From Asterias amurensis (Eukaryota; Echinodermata; Asteroidea; Forcipulatida; Asteriidae): a DNA stretch of 64,000 nt. Every line of letters begins with the position of its first letter. Positions within the stretch are counted from its first letter, which is position 1. The translations under genes and the position numbers were made by a program. The notes beneath the pieces are model-generated. The model saw nothing but the letters and a program-made list of their open reading frames with translations. It had not been told where the DNA came from and ran no database searches. The DNA lies in NCBI RefSeq assembly GCF_032118995.1, contig NC_092648.1, positions 19,930,450-19,994,449 of the forward strand, given 5' to 3'. Shown here in pieces: positions 45,546 to 57,299 of the stretch.

Positions 45546-46179
45546 ATGTGCACTGTGAAGGGGTCTCTAGTATCAAATGGCTACAACAAAATACACTGCT
45601 TTGTGTGAAGCAATGTGTTGCTCAACTCTTTTTGTCACCCATTGTCTATTTTCGCTCAGCGTTTCCTCTTTATTTTGGGGGTCTGTTTGACTCCAGGAGA
45701 TGTTTGTGTAGACGAGGTTGCCACAGATACAGGGAATTTGCGCTTCCTTTTGGTGAAGATTTCTCCCGTTGCAGCCGAGGGGGTTGTTTCAGCTTTACTT
45801 TTCACTACTGCGTAAAAAACAGATCAAGATCCATGTTTGAGTGCAAAAAGTAGTGTGTAAAAACAAAATCTTCCAATTGACCCCTTGCACGCACGTCACA
45901 CGCTGTGACTGTGCCACGCTCACCATTTTGGTGGTCAATAGGGTTACCTGTATACGCCGCGTCGCACTAAAATAGTGCACAGAGTGACATTGCCCACTAG
46001 TATGGTGCATCCAAGATTATTCTGATGATGACGTCGGGTGAATTGGGTCAATACACAATTGATGCAGTACATCTTCTTGATAGAGGCAGTGATAGGATAA
46101 CATTGTAGGGTCTATCGTCTGGCACTTTTCAAAAATCTAACTAGGTTGTTTTATGGTATTGCCAGTGAGCCAGTTACTG

Positions 46180-46550
46180 ACAGTGTCGAGGTTAAGAGCT
46201 CCGGATTCAAACTCTGGCGTTTCTGATCAGTCAGAGTGTAGGTTTGAATCCCAGCCGTGACACCTGTGTCCTTAAGCAAGACACTTAACCACGATGCTTC
46301 GCAAAGCCATTGGTCCCATGTGTTGTGTAACGTACGTAAAAGAACCCAGTGCACTTATCGAAAAGAGAAGGGGTTCACCCCAGTGTTCCTGGTTTGACTG
46401 GCAGCATATTGCGCCACAGCACCTTTGAATGGTGCTATGTAAAAGGAGTAGATCTCATAATTTAAATGCAGGAAATACTGTATGTTTAGGCGCCTTGAAC
46501 ATCACTGAGTGACGGATATGCGCCCTATAAGAAACCACTAATATTATTAT
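46180..46550 (+). mobile_element. SINE family B, abutting the VRK stop codon
   Basis: Antisense to VRK. B box AGGTTTGAATCCCAGCC, then the family phrases CAAGACACTTAACC, TGGTCCCATGTGTTGTGTAA and AAAAGAACCCAGTGCACTT. It ends in an AATATTATTAT tail whose last base is the first base of the VRK stop triplet as read on the + strand (46550-46552). Confidence 0.75.
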
Positions 46551-49500
46551 CAGTGTATTTTTCTCTTGAGTTTTGAAAAACTGTACACACCTTTTGATCT
46601 CACAGGAGATTTCTTGGTTGCATAAGGTTGGACTTTGGGTTTGGGGGCTGGACCCCTCTTAGCAGCAGGACCTTTCTTGGCCGCACCTGAAGCAGTTTTA
46701 GCTGATGGTGACCTCCCTGGCGACCTCGCTGTTGACCTCCCCGGTGACCTCTCAGTTGAACTCCCTGGTGACCTCCCTGTTGTCTTAGTAATTGGTTTCC
46801 TGCTGGCTGCAATCGGTTTTGCTTTGGGGTTCTTGGCTCTTGGGGAGTCCGAGTTTGATGAACTGCTTGAGAGGACTGCCTTTCTCCCCCTCCCTCCTTT
46901 TGCAATTTTTCGGGGCGAGTCGACCTCATCACTGTCATTTTTGCGTTTTTTAGCGGTTTTGTTGACAACGACGGGAGAGACAAAGTCTAGTTTCCCATCT
47001 ACTTGACCTCCTGAACGCGTGATGGCTTTTGTGAAGAGCTCCTTCATCTGTTTGTAGTTGGGTACCTGTTCATATTGTAGCTTGCTTACGTACTCCATAT
47101 ATTTTTGCAGCTCAGCTGACAAAGAGAGAGAGAGAGATAAATCCATCCTATTTTACAATGAAAACTCACTCTAACTTGGATGTAAGAATTGGGACAGACT
47201 GCATTGTGGAAGTGTCTTGGACGAGCGATTAAGAGCAGCGAATTCAAACTCTGGTGTTTCTGATCAGCTGAGTGTGGGTTCGAGTCCCCAGCCATGACAC
47301 TTGTGTCCTTAAGCAAGACACTTAACCATTGCTTCGTCCTTCGGATGGGACATAAAACCGTTGGTCCCATGTGTTGTGTAACGCATGTAAAAGAACCCAG
47401 TGCACTTTTTGAAAAGAGAAGGGGTTCGCCCTGGTGTTCCTGGCTGTGGCTGCTGTATGCACCGTAGCACCTTGTAAACCCTAAGTTTGTACATAGTTGG
47501 GTCTTTCAATAACCTATCTTTCTGAAAATTTTGATATACTCGGCGCGTTGAGTACTGTGTTTGCTAGATACGTGCGCTATATAAGACTTTGATATTATTA
47601 CCAACACTCACCTGGGTGGCCTCCTTTTGGGAAACAAGCTTTCATCAAAGAGGTGACATTGGACATAAATCTAGAGAAAAAAAAAATTACCAAAAGATTT
47701 ATAAAAGCATGGTCTAGTAATTGTGATTATCTGAGAAATGTTCTTCACAAATGACGCTTTGTCTCTTGATGCCATATGTCCACAGTGTTTAGACAAATCC
47801 CTTTAAAGCCAACATTCCACTGAAGACATTGCATGGAGTAGTCGAAAGAATACTTCATATCTAACTCTACTTTGTTCAGCCTAAAATAATTGGTAACTAC
47901 TATTTACACAGGGGTATACATTCCTGAAAATGAAGCATTCCTGAAAATGGCTTGCGACCCTTGGTTCCACCTTGTGTTACACCCTGAACCTCCCAGATGG
48001 TTTCAGGTTTTCAGACTTGACTCATCACCAGAAATACAACACCCTGTTTGGGCACAATGTGAACTATTTCTCTCCCCCTTTAGTTATTGCTAAACTTCTT
48101 TCACAGACATTTTAATGCAAGGAACGTTTGAGAAATCAGGAAAAAGCACATGTCTGTATACACTTGAAATATTTCCCGACTGTTTTGAGTTTTCTCTTGC
48201 CGAATCTGGCATCTACTAAAAGTTCCATAATAAATAGGAAAAAACTCACTTTGTCTTTTCATTGGTGAGGTATGTGAAGTCTGTGTTATTGAGTGATATC
48301 TTGTGTTCCCATGGTAAGCAACCAGTCAGCCACTGTAAGATGACATAACCAAGTATCTCCATATCACCACGCCTAGAGGGGGCTGAGACCAGATGGAAAA
48401 GATTAGAAAGAAGTGATGTAAAATCTACAAAGAAGACAAATCACTTGTGAGGAATTAATATTATGTAGGATGCAGACTTTATTATAATTTGAATAGTTGG
48501 ATCATCCATGCAGCTGAAAAGCTGAATTGCAAAGACCCATTGACCCAGCCACATGGACCCATAAATGAACAAGGAGCACAGCCTGAGATCGAACGTGTTT
48601 GATTTCTGTTAAGGAAGGAAAAAGCTGAGGGCTTGGAGAAAACCCTAGTGGCATTGGAGAGAACCAAATATTCACATGGTCTTTGCCGGGAATTGAACCA
48701 GGGCCACAGTGGTGAGAGGCGAGCGCTTTACACACAAGCCACTTTGTGGAATATTCAGAGTACTTAAATTGTACAAACAAAACCTTCAGTCAAACCTTTA
48801 CTCCTAACTTGGGATTAATCTTAGGACTTAGGACGGGTTCAGTTCCGTATCCAAATACGTAGGACGAATTTAACCCATCTAACTCGAGTTAGGATTAATC
48901 CTAGCGTGAAATCGGCTGCAGGGGGTAATAATTTTGGAAGCGCTTTAAGGAGCCCTTGGTTGTGGAAAGCGCTGTATAAAAAGTTATTATAATTCTTATT
49001 ATTGTTATACCACTTTTGCCTCGTTGCTTCATATTTCACTATGGCGCGTAGAACAACTAAATACTATTGCTACTTACTGACTCCGTTATGAGCGTCTCTG
49101 CTCGTGAATTCTGGCGTTCCATCGTGGGCCTTCTTAGGGTCAGCTTTGTACTCTCTATGTTCACCATTTATGCTGAATCTCGATGCAAGACCATAATCAA
49201 CTAAAAAAACCTACTCAAGAATAAAAGAGGGGGGGAAACAAATGATTCAATTGGAATAAGTAGGATTTGAAACTTTGCATGGTGGAAATACGATATGGAA
49301 ATGTTTGCGGTAACACCATGTAATGACTATCTCTAAATGAGTTGGGAGGGTTCTGAAGAGAACCGTTGGGTTCAACTTGACGTTTCGATCAGTATGCTTT
49401 TCAGAAATTGGAATAGGTATGTCAGGGCGGGAATGCTTGAGGAAAATGTTCCGCCGCAGAAACAAAAAGTCTTTGCTGATGATATTTAAAAAATAATTCT

Positions 49501-52500
49501 AATCGACTTAACAAGAGAAATTTTAATTATCTCTTGAAATAATCAAACAAAAAATTTGATTTGATATTCTTAAAAGCTTTAGCCTTTTTAGCCTTGTGAT
49601 TTGTTTACACCTCTGGTAAACATTCTCTGTTTTAGAACACGTAGTTGTTATAGGCAAATTGGGCTTTTTATTTGATGATATATGCAAGAAAAATGTAATA
49701 ATTTGACTTGGCTTGGATTAAACATACAATCTTCAAAGACTAAGTTCTTCTAAGAAAAAAATGCTTTACATTGATGAAATTGGTGATAAGTGATGTTTGA
49801 AGGATAAGTATAAACTTTAATAGTAGCTTTCTTTAGAAAGAGTGTTAGCTGTGAAAAGAGCCGGTCTGGTCTCAACATTTTCGAACAGTATACTTTGCTT
49901 GTGTTCAGTAGAAAGCTTTCAGGAGAAAGTTTGCTATTAGTTAGAGTTTGTTCTTATGAAATAGGTGATCTTTGGTAAAATGATTCACTGCTAGCTTTGG
50001 AACTGAGAGTAGCGAAAACTTTAGGCATGCAGCAGATACGCATGCATGTTATACAAAATGATTTACTAATAGAATCGCTGCTTAGGCAGCTCTGGGGTCC
50101 ATCAAGCAGGAAATCACAAAAATTGTGTCTTAGATTGACCATACCTTGTTCTGGTCCTTTGCTTCAAACCCAAGTAAGATATTAGCACTCTTGATGTCTG
50201 CATGAGCGTATCCCGTACTGTGTAAATACTCCAGGCTGTCCAGCTGGAAACAATGGAACAATTCACACTCACAACATTAAAAATAAAGTTACTTTCTCGT
50301 TAGTGTTTGGTTTAACCATACACTCATGTGACAAGCACAGTATACACAGTGTAGGCATGATATTTGGTTCCTGGAACCAAGTAGGGAAAGGCTTTTTGAG
50401 TACGAGAGCGATAGTGTTAGGTTTATTATACTTTTCAAGCTATTTAATCTCAATTTTTCTGATTTATTTATTCTGGTTAAGAAGCCAAGGACTCTCAGAA
50501 AAGTGAACTTGTTGATCACATTTTGCTTTTACTATTTCGAGCCAAAACCTGTCAAAGGTTAGAGTTTGAGGCATAGCTAGTCAAGAAAATAACAGTGAGG
50601 TCACAACTTAAGGAAAAGTACACCATCGTTTTTTTGGAGACTTAATAAATTCCCAAACTCTAGGTTTTTTTTATAACAGTGACAAGATCTAAATTGGATT
50701 TGAGGAGCTACATGGGGAAAAAACTTACTATTTGAATGGCCAAAGTAAACGCAGTCTTTGGAGTAAACTGTTTGTTACTTGCAAGGTACTTCTTCCAGAT
50801 GTCTTCACCAAATCGTTCCATGACCAGGAAGCGGAAATCTTTCTTGCCTCTTGTGTGCATCCCCGAACCGATGAACTTCGGCACTCCCAGGTGGGATAAT
50901 TTGTGTTTCTGTTTCCACTCCTCCACTGATAAAAATACAAAACAAAAAAAGTTATTCATTGAAAGAAGAAAACTTGATTAACAGAGTTGTTTTTTTCCAT
51001 TATGACTTAGGACCGGAGAAGAAAATCCACAAGTGGCTTGGGTGGAACTCAACACAGGACGTTTCGGCAACTTCTATTAATAATCATAATAATTATATAG
51101 ACTTGTAATGTGCAAATATCCACCCTGCTGGGTGTTCAACGCGCAGTAAAACCAACCAAAACAAAACAGAAACAACAAAATTAGTCGTTGAAAACCTGTG
51201 ACATAAGATAAGTTTTGAGAAGGTTTGAATTTTGTGGTACAAAGACAGGATCGAAGATAAGTGGTAGAGAGTTCCAGTTACCAGAAAGATGTAAAATAAG
51301 GGGATGTGAACACATACCTAGATCTGGTTTAGCACCTCTCTGGTAGAAAGCCTGCTCCACAAATAACGGACCATTATCTCGTGGTTCCTGTAAAGAAAAT
51401 GCATCTTATTAGTCTTGTTTCAAGATGCTATGACGAACACGGTCACCTGTCTGAAGAAGCTCCTAGCTAAGGAGTGAAACTATGTAACAGATGTAGGGTG
51501 TCGTGGCTTAACGGGGATAAGAGCACCGAACTCAAGCTCTGGTGTTTCGATTCACCAGAGTGTGGGTTCGAATCCTGGTCATGACACTTATGTACCTGAG
51601 CAAGACACTAAACTATAATTGCTTCTCTCCACCCACAGGTAAATAGGTACCTCTGAGGGCAGAGATGGTTCTTGTGATGATTGATTTAGTCGAGTAGGGC
51701 ATACTCCCCAGGGAGCTGAGATAGTTTAATGAACGAATTAAGGCCCAGTGATCAGGGGTAATAATGTTGGAAGCACTTTGAGACGTTCTTCGGATGTGAA
51801 AAGGGCTATGGCTATATAAAAACTGGTTATTATTATTACATAATTTGTTATTTGTACAAACAGATCTTTTAATTCTTGATTATCAACAATCCAGATGAAT
51901 TTATTTAATGAACAACAATGCTATGTGTTTTAACTCTGAAGTGAACATTTGTTAAAATGAAGAAATGTAGTTTGCAATAGTAAAATGTTTGAATAATGAT
52001 GAAAGGAAACACAACTTACTATTTTGACAACATATTTGGCATCTGAACCAACTGAGCCAGCCGTGGCCTCGTCAGCTTCAAGGAACACAAAAAAGAAAAA
52101 AATACATTTCAACATAAATAAATAAACTAACAGACAATTTTACTGATCATAACGGTTTAAGAGAAAAAGGGAAATGATATTTGATAAAGTTGCTTGGTGG
52201 TAATAATGAAGATGGCAAAGATTATTTCTGCTCGGTCTCTTTCATTCGGGAATCCCATCAGTGATTTCACTGCTCTCCCTGTAGACTTGATGACAAGTCG
52301 TTAGGCGCTGCCTATTTGTCTGCCTTTCATGCAACAGTCACAGTGCGATGTTACACATGCAACAGTCGTAGGTAGCGCGAGAATTGCGACTGACTCACAC
52401 ACACATACTGGGATCGAGGGTGTGTGTATCGTCCCCGCAGCTACACCGCGCTGTAACTACACACCGCGCTTAACAATTACCGTCTTGACTTCAAGACTAC

Positions 52501-54175
52501 TCTCCCTGGAGCCTCTGAGAGTTGGAAGAACAAGGGTAATTGGTGTTCATTCTTTAGTCAGTCCAGTTCCTATCATCAGCCATTTATCCCCACTAGTTTA
52601 GATATAGTTTCCCCCATTTCATCCACAGTCTGTTTTCTGTTTCTGTTTAGCATCACCTGTTTGTCTTGTCTCCATGTAGTTTGTCTGTCTAGGCTGTCTT
52701 CTACAAGCCTTGGCTTAATCTGACAGACTCATACTCTAGCTTATTTTTGTCTTCTTAGATTAAGTCTTTCCCCTCCATCTTATATGCTATTATTTCCCCT
52801 GAAGGTATCATTCTAATTTTCATTTTGAGAAGAGGAGTATGAAATAAATGTTGACTTAAATACCAGTTGCTCTCAAAGAGGATCAACCAAAAAACAGGGA
52901 ACAAAAGTCCAACACTCATCAAAGAGGTGAATCCTACCAGGGACCTTAAAACACTGACGGTCGGATCTGGCAAGTTTTCCAATATTTTCTCACCAAGGTA
53001 AAGTTCCCCAAAGCCTCCTTTCCCGACCGTTGGTCCAAGCTTCCATTCTTTCTTATAAAGATCTTTCAGAATCTCTCCAGCTGGAATACTCTCCGGCAGC
53101 TTGTACGCCCTGGGACCTCTCTTCTTTGGTGCCGCTAAAGAAAAACCAGACAAAATGATTATTTATACATAGACCAAGTAACTGGGGCACTGTACTCCTT
53201 TTTTTCCGCAATTTGTCAGTGACCGATAATGACGAAATTTTGAAAAAAGGAGTACAGCACCCCAGTTACTGGTTCTGATTTATACATAACTTTGGTTTCA
53301 ATAAAGATCTCCTGAGCTAAGTTATGTTCAGATATACATACACAGCACAGAGCCCAATTTCATACAGCTACTTTAAAGCAGCAATCATTGCTCGGCCATC
53401 TTTTTTCAGTTATAATTTATTAATCCAAGGCCATGTTCAAATTAGCAGCATTATACCTTTAGCATGTCCAGTATCAAGGAGGATTAAGGAGAAGATCAAC
53501 TGAGGTTATCAAACTTTCAAACACAAAATAGATGCAATACACAAAATACTAAATCAATATATGTAAAATGTAATCATGGGAATGCTTGTGATTCATTATA
53601 TTTTAATTGTGTATGTTTGTAGCTCAATTCAAACCTCTTGATGAGGATCATGGCTCACGATTGTCACAACTAAAATTGTGACAGCATTTTGGACCTGTCC
53701 AAAAATACTTAAAGTTATCAATATCAGTTACAAGCTTGACTTGGAATCTGAAAACAACAATCATTAAATTGTTGGAAAAATTTTAATTTATTGATTGACA
53801 GCACAGCACAGCACAGTGCAGCAAGCATTCTATTGAAATTAAGTTATTGAACAATTTACTTACTAGTTACTCCTACTACTAGTACTACTACTACCTATAA
53901 ATAGAACTATGATGGTTCGTTCCGCTATATAGTCTCGACCTCCACGTAGAGACGATAGCGGAACCTCCATGGTGGAACGAACCTCATAAAAAAATCATAT
54001 AAATAGTTCTACTTCTATTTTTCTAATCTAGCTAGCTAGTAGTACAGTGAGTGTAGGCCTAGCACTACTCTATTTTTCTAGTAGTTTTAGTACGTAGCGT
54101 AGCCGTCCCGTAGCGTAGGGGAACATTTTTCTAACCTTTCTTGGGTTCTTCCTTGGCAGCAGCCTTCCTAGGCAT
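46550..54175 (-). CDS. VRK1: vaccinia-related kinase (VRK1/VRK2 type), ten coding exons
   Basis: Exons in order of translation are 54136-54175, 52994-53134, 52020-52075, 51318-51387, 50729-50925, 50145-50243, 49078-49210, 48250-48382, 47612-47670 and 46550-47115. Phases agree and give 497 aa (human VRK1 396). Kinase features: glycine loop VGKGGFG at 50-56, Lys78 in YVVKIEP, catalytic Asp184 in AHADIKSAN, Asp206 in [15 protein letters not shown]. VRKs are nuclear Ser/Thr kinases of the casein kinase 1 group that phosphorylate BAF and histone H3. The tail after about residue 350 is basic, with KKRK at 365 and [12 protein letters not shown] repeats at 423-446. No C-terminal membrane anchor is seen, which favours VRK1 over VRK2 in form. 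The final exon might instead use a GTGTGT donor after SPVRSK, so the last 13 residues are least certain. An AG at 54214 suggests a spliced 5' UTR. Confidence 0.95.
47212..47600 (+). mobile_element. SINE family B filling VRK intron 9
   Basis: The SINE takes up most of the 496-bp intron between exons 9 and 10, antisense to the gene. B box GGGTTCGAGTCCCCAG. Its GATATTATTA tail ends five bases from the six-base splice donor region (47606-47611) of exon 9. Confidence 0.8.
48520..48745 (-). mobile_element. tRNA-derived SINE, family E, in VRK intron 7
   Basis: On the - strand, GTAAAGCGCTCGCCTCTCAC follows an A-box-like GTGGCTTGTGTG and precedes GGCCCTGGTTCAATTCCCGG, a perfect B box. The body continues with GAGAAAACC-type sequence. 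It is a widespread invertebrate SINE layout. Confidence 0.7.
48799..48922. mobile_element. MITE, TTAGGA palindrome family, copy 4
   Basis: CTCCTAACTTGGGATTAATC and GAGTTAGGATTAATCCTAGC pair; the right end is GTGAAATCGGCTGCAG. The left end is truncated. Confidence 0.65.
48923..48995 (+). mobile_element. 3' end of a family A SINE
   Basis: GGGGTAATAATTTTGGAAGCGC then GAAAGCGCTGTATAAAAAG and a TTATTATT tail match the 3' end of the SINE at 51496-51839. The tRNA head is missing; a MITE sits at the break. Confidence 0.6.
51452..51900 (+). repeat. hammerhead-core repeat, second copy, split by a SINE
   Basis: CTGAAGA, then the perfect stem CTCCT/AGGAG around loop AGCTA, then GAAAC (ending near 51481) gives a textbook CUGANGA-stem II-GAAA order. 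The repeat then reads to about 51495, is interrupted by the SINE, and resumes at 51840 with ATAATTTGTTATTTGTACAA and CAGATCTTTTAATTC, collinear with 1520-1600. Confidence 0.55.
51496..51839 (+). mobile_element. full-length SINE family A in VRK intron 3
   Basis: A-box-like TGGCTTAACGGGGATAAG, B box GTGGGTTCGAATCCTGG, central CCCAGGGAGCTGAGATAG and 3' AAGCACTTTGAGACGTTCTT, ending in a TTATTATTATTA tail. This is the best copy for defining the family (344 bp). Confidence 0.85.
52140..52750. other. VRK intron 2, GC-richer patch of unknown nature
   Basis: 52320-52540 is rich in CACACA and GCGC and stands out from the AT-rich intron. No exon, tRNA box or inverted ends were found. It may be the remnant of an element I cannot place. 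Confidence 0.4.
53171..53276. mobile_element. hairpin MITE in VRK intron 1
   Basis: ACCAAGTAACTGGGGCACTG and CAGCACCCCAGTTACTGGT form the ends; inner arms TACTCCTTTTTTTCC and GAAAAAAGGAGTA pair. It begins 37 bp after the exon 2 acceptor. Confidence 0.75.
53860..54012. mobile_element. ACT microsatellite followed by MITE with TAGAACTATGATGG ends
   Basis: 53860-53898 is an ACT/CTA run. 53901-54012 has inverted ends ATAGAACTAT...GGTTCGTTCC and GGAACGAACC...ATAGTTCTA. The motif GATAGCGGAACGAACCTCAT also occurs at 34528. Confidence 0.65.
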
Positions 54176-54213
54176 GATGTCTGTACTTGTGATGAGGATA
54201 CTTTCTAAATAAC

Positions 54214-54901
54214 CTAGAGCACACAGACAAATCAAAATGACAACATCAATTTGGTGCAGCTAACACTTTCTTGAATTTGATACTGGTTTTTGAGCGCAAA
54301 GTAGAAACCCGCGCATTTTCGAATTTGTCCGGATAGTGCAAACATCTTTTTAGGCTTGCGCGTACAATTTACGAACTTCTGTGCAGGTTTCTGCTGACTA
54401 TGGGCTCTCAACAACAATCACACTCAAAACATCATGCACATTGAAAACTATGAAGAGTGACTGCCATATCGCTGTAATAATTATAACCACTTCAGTTTAT
54501 TTAAACTACAGAAAAAATACAAGAACAAACCTCAACCAAGCCTTGAAATTAAATTCAGGGAAACCCCTTTTCTTCAGTTTACGAATCTCGCGGTTTATTG
54601 AACAAAATTTTACTTTTCTGACTTCTCCCCTGTTTGATTGAGAGAGCGCCCTCTGTCTACAATAAAACGCCAGCTGCATGCTCCACAGATAAAATTGGAA
54701 TGTAAACATGGCGTTCACCACGTAAAGGGAATTTTGTGAAGCAGTTTCTCGAGTTTATTAATCCATTCATGTTAAGATTACATGACTCAGGCCAGGATGT
54801 AATTCTATTGAGATTATCACGCAGCTAGCTTTCGGACAGTGATTTCAAATTGACTGCTTAGGAATGCGTTTTGGTAGTCTAAAAACGAGGCGAAAGAAAT
54901 A
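54214..54901. promoter_or_regulatory. shared interval between divergent VRK and PPP1R37 genes
   Basis: The two start codons are 726 bp apart on opposite strands. The interval must contain both transcription starts and probably a VRK non-coding exon. I see no TATA box. It has no transposon I recognise, in contrast to its surroundings, which fits a conserved function. Confidence 0.55.
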
Positions 54902-56128
54902 ATGGAAAACCAGCCGAGCGTAATGCCTGGGCCGATCATCAAGCCGACGGCGGCGAGTGAGGACGGCAAGTCACCCAACGTGTCGCCCTCCAAGAAAAAT
55001 AAACTTCCCGGACGACATGTGATGTTTGCTGAAGACGAAACTATTGTTTCAAAAAAACTCGACCCTCCAAACCCATGGAGACATGGTAGGGTTTTTTAGT
55101 TGTAACTTGTAGAAATTAATTTGTTTTTCCATATATGCACCTGCCATGCCATGCCTACCAATTGAGTACCAATTTATAATTATATTAATTAATTGTTTCA
55201 AACAAAACAATGTTTGGGTTTTACGTGGTAAGCGTGGTAAGACAAGAGCAAAATTAATAATAATTTTTAACGAAAACTCTCTAACATTTTATAATAAGGG
55301 AAACAAAAGTATGATTTTTAAAGGGGCGGGGCAAAACCTAACCTTGACCTTGTTCCAATTTTGATTTCTAGATAGAAATATCCGAGACCACTGTTTGTGT
55401 TTCTTTATAAAATCATGGTTGTGTAGATTTTTGTTAGGTTCCCATTTTTTGTTTTGTACCTGGTTATAATGTTCAAAACCAGGAAAATTATCTTTATGTT
55501 TTGCCTACTTTAATTAATAATATCATCCGGTCCCAGTGACCGAAACACAAAAACAAATTGAATCAATCATTCATTGTTGAGTGTAATTTTACGTTACTTA
55601 ATCATAGACAGTCACATAGTGACTGCCTGACAGGGAGGCCATTGAGCATTGAGCATTCCAAGGAGCAAGGAAGCACACACCACCTATAAAGCAGGCTTAG
55701 AGATAGCCCAGGTTGGACTCCTCCGTTGCATACAACGCTGTGTCCTTCAAGTGCTAGCTTTGAGAGTTTAGAGGCAACTCCTATCAAATAACAACTCACT
55801 GCTGGATTCTGTCTGTCAAGAAAGGATTATACAAAGACTTTTAGGTAGAACTTCAGAACATTTGCCACTGATGTTTGATTTTGTGTCTTTGTTTAATAAT
55901 AATAATAATAAAGAATAAAATGCACCAAAATGAGGTGCTCAAGGCGCATAGGAGGGGTAAATAAGACAAATAGACCAATTACACATAGGCGAGATTAAAC
56001 AATATGGTTTTCAACTTAATCTTGTTTCAGCCAAAGATATCAGTTCCGAGGAACTTCAGGCAGCGTATCAGGCAGCCTGCTATACAATGAAGCTCAAACC
56101 AAATACCAAGATAGTTCAACAACTACAG
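54902..56128 (+). CDS. PPP1R37: PPP1R37-like protein phosphatase 1 regulator, exons 1-2 (partial)
   Basis: Visible coding exons are 54902-55085 and 56031-56128 (GT-AG, phases match), giving 94 residues. The gene continues past the window. RHVMF fits the PP1-docking RVxF motif, and HVMFAEDETIVSKKLDPPNP followed by WRH corresponds to the acidic, then DPWRH, segment of vertebrate PPP1R37 (LRRC68). Exon 2, EELQAAYQAACYTMKLKPNT, matches the helix that precedes the leucine-rich repeats. The family binds and inhibits PP1. The ATG has A at -3 and G at +4. No LRR exon was found in the remaining 7.9 kb, so intron 2 is long. Residue 62 is split by intron 1. The name is from recalled similarity of a short region, so it is less certain than the others. 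Confidence 0.85.
55590..55925. other. intron 1 of PPP1R37 with AAT microsatellite
   Basis: 55894-55911 is an AATAATAAT run. The DNA before it contains no element I can define. Confidence 0.5.
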
Positions 56129-56406
56129 GTAAGCCCCCGTCTCAAATCAATCTTGATTCAATGCTGTAAAGTTCAAAAACATTTATTTGGGTTATTTTGA
56201 TCAGAGCATTTGGGCTTATTTTATTGAAACATTGAGTCGTTACTGATTCTATTACAGAATCACTCATCTAGAGAGATTTTCTGCGTATCACTTTTCTTCA
56301 CTAGATCGATCTCCACCATGCCTAGCTTCCAATCGCTCGTGTCAAGTTTCCAATCCTACTCATGTAGGCATAATGCTGTTACCCCAAATTTCACTAGGTT
56401 GTATTC

Positions 56407-56536
56407 AGAATTGCAAAGGTTGGAGTTTGAATCCCACCCGAGTAATGCCTACAGGTGATTTTTTTTCACATAACACTGGAAGTACTGAGTTTACAGTGCT
56501 AACACACATCGGTGTATAAGGGTAAAAGCCAAAATG
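56407..56536 (+). mobile_element. SINE family C fragment
   Basis: GAGTTTGAATCCCACCCGAG and AACACACATCGGTGTATA match the 2450-2603 copy. Confidence 0.65.
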
Positions 56537-57299
56537 TTTATCCTGGATGTAAATTTAGCATCTATTTAATAGGTTGTATTCACTATGCAAAGTTTAAAAT
56601 CCTCCTACTCAAGTACAAGTTGTTATCGCAAACCTCACTAGACTGTATCTCCACCATGCAAAGGTTCAATCAGGATTCTAAGTTGCAGTTAGTACCTTTC
56701 TTCTTTTACAGGCCAGAAACTTCAATTTTTCTTTTTTAATTCCATTAAAATTTCGAAAAGGAGGGTTTTAAAAGCCAAGTTTACAAGGTTGGATTTGTGT
56801 CAGTTCCACTGTAGATGCAGTAACTGTTCACATGGTGTGTATTAAAATACCCTGCCTGGTGAACTATGATCAGTTGAATATTAATTACAATAACATACAT
56901 AAATGCACTTGGCTCTCCAGATTGTATCACGATAAATGGTATCATGCTGGTATACAGATTGCACTGTGTACCTAAACATTATGACACAGCAGCAGCAGCA
57001 CACAGATGGCAGATATTTTTAGTAAATTGATAATTTAGTTCCAGGTTAAACATGTAGAGTCACTGGTACTTGTAATGCCTATAATCTCCACACAAAGGTT
57101 GTTTGCGTAAATAAAAAATAAGGATACTATAGCTGTTAAAGTAAAACCGAAAAATACACGGCTGATATATTACGAGCTGAATTGAACACAAAAGAATTAA
57201 ACGACAAGATAGAATTAACTCTTGCAAACTGCTTACCAACCAAAATGACCTATGGTATAAAGAACAACAAAATAGTTAATTAGGCCTCAAATTTCATCT

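Noticed and set aside
46635-47006. 123-codon + strand frame opposite VRK exon 10
   Set aside because: Shadow of the Ser/Pro/Arg repeats on the other strand; VRK frame is supported by splice phase and homology.
47890-48093. 67-codon + strand frame inside VRK intron 8
   Set aside because: Antisense to a confirmed gene, no homology recognised, no flanking splice signals.
52329-52601. 90-codon + strand frame in VRK intron 2
   Set aside because: No recognised domain; it only reflects a GC-rich patch.
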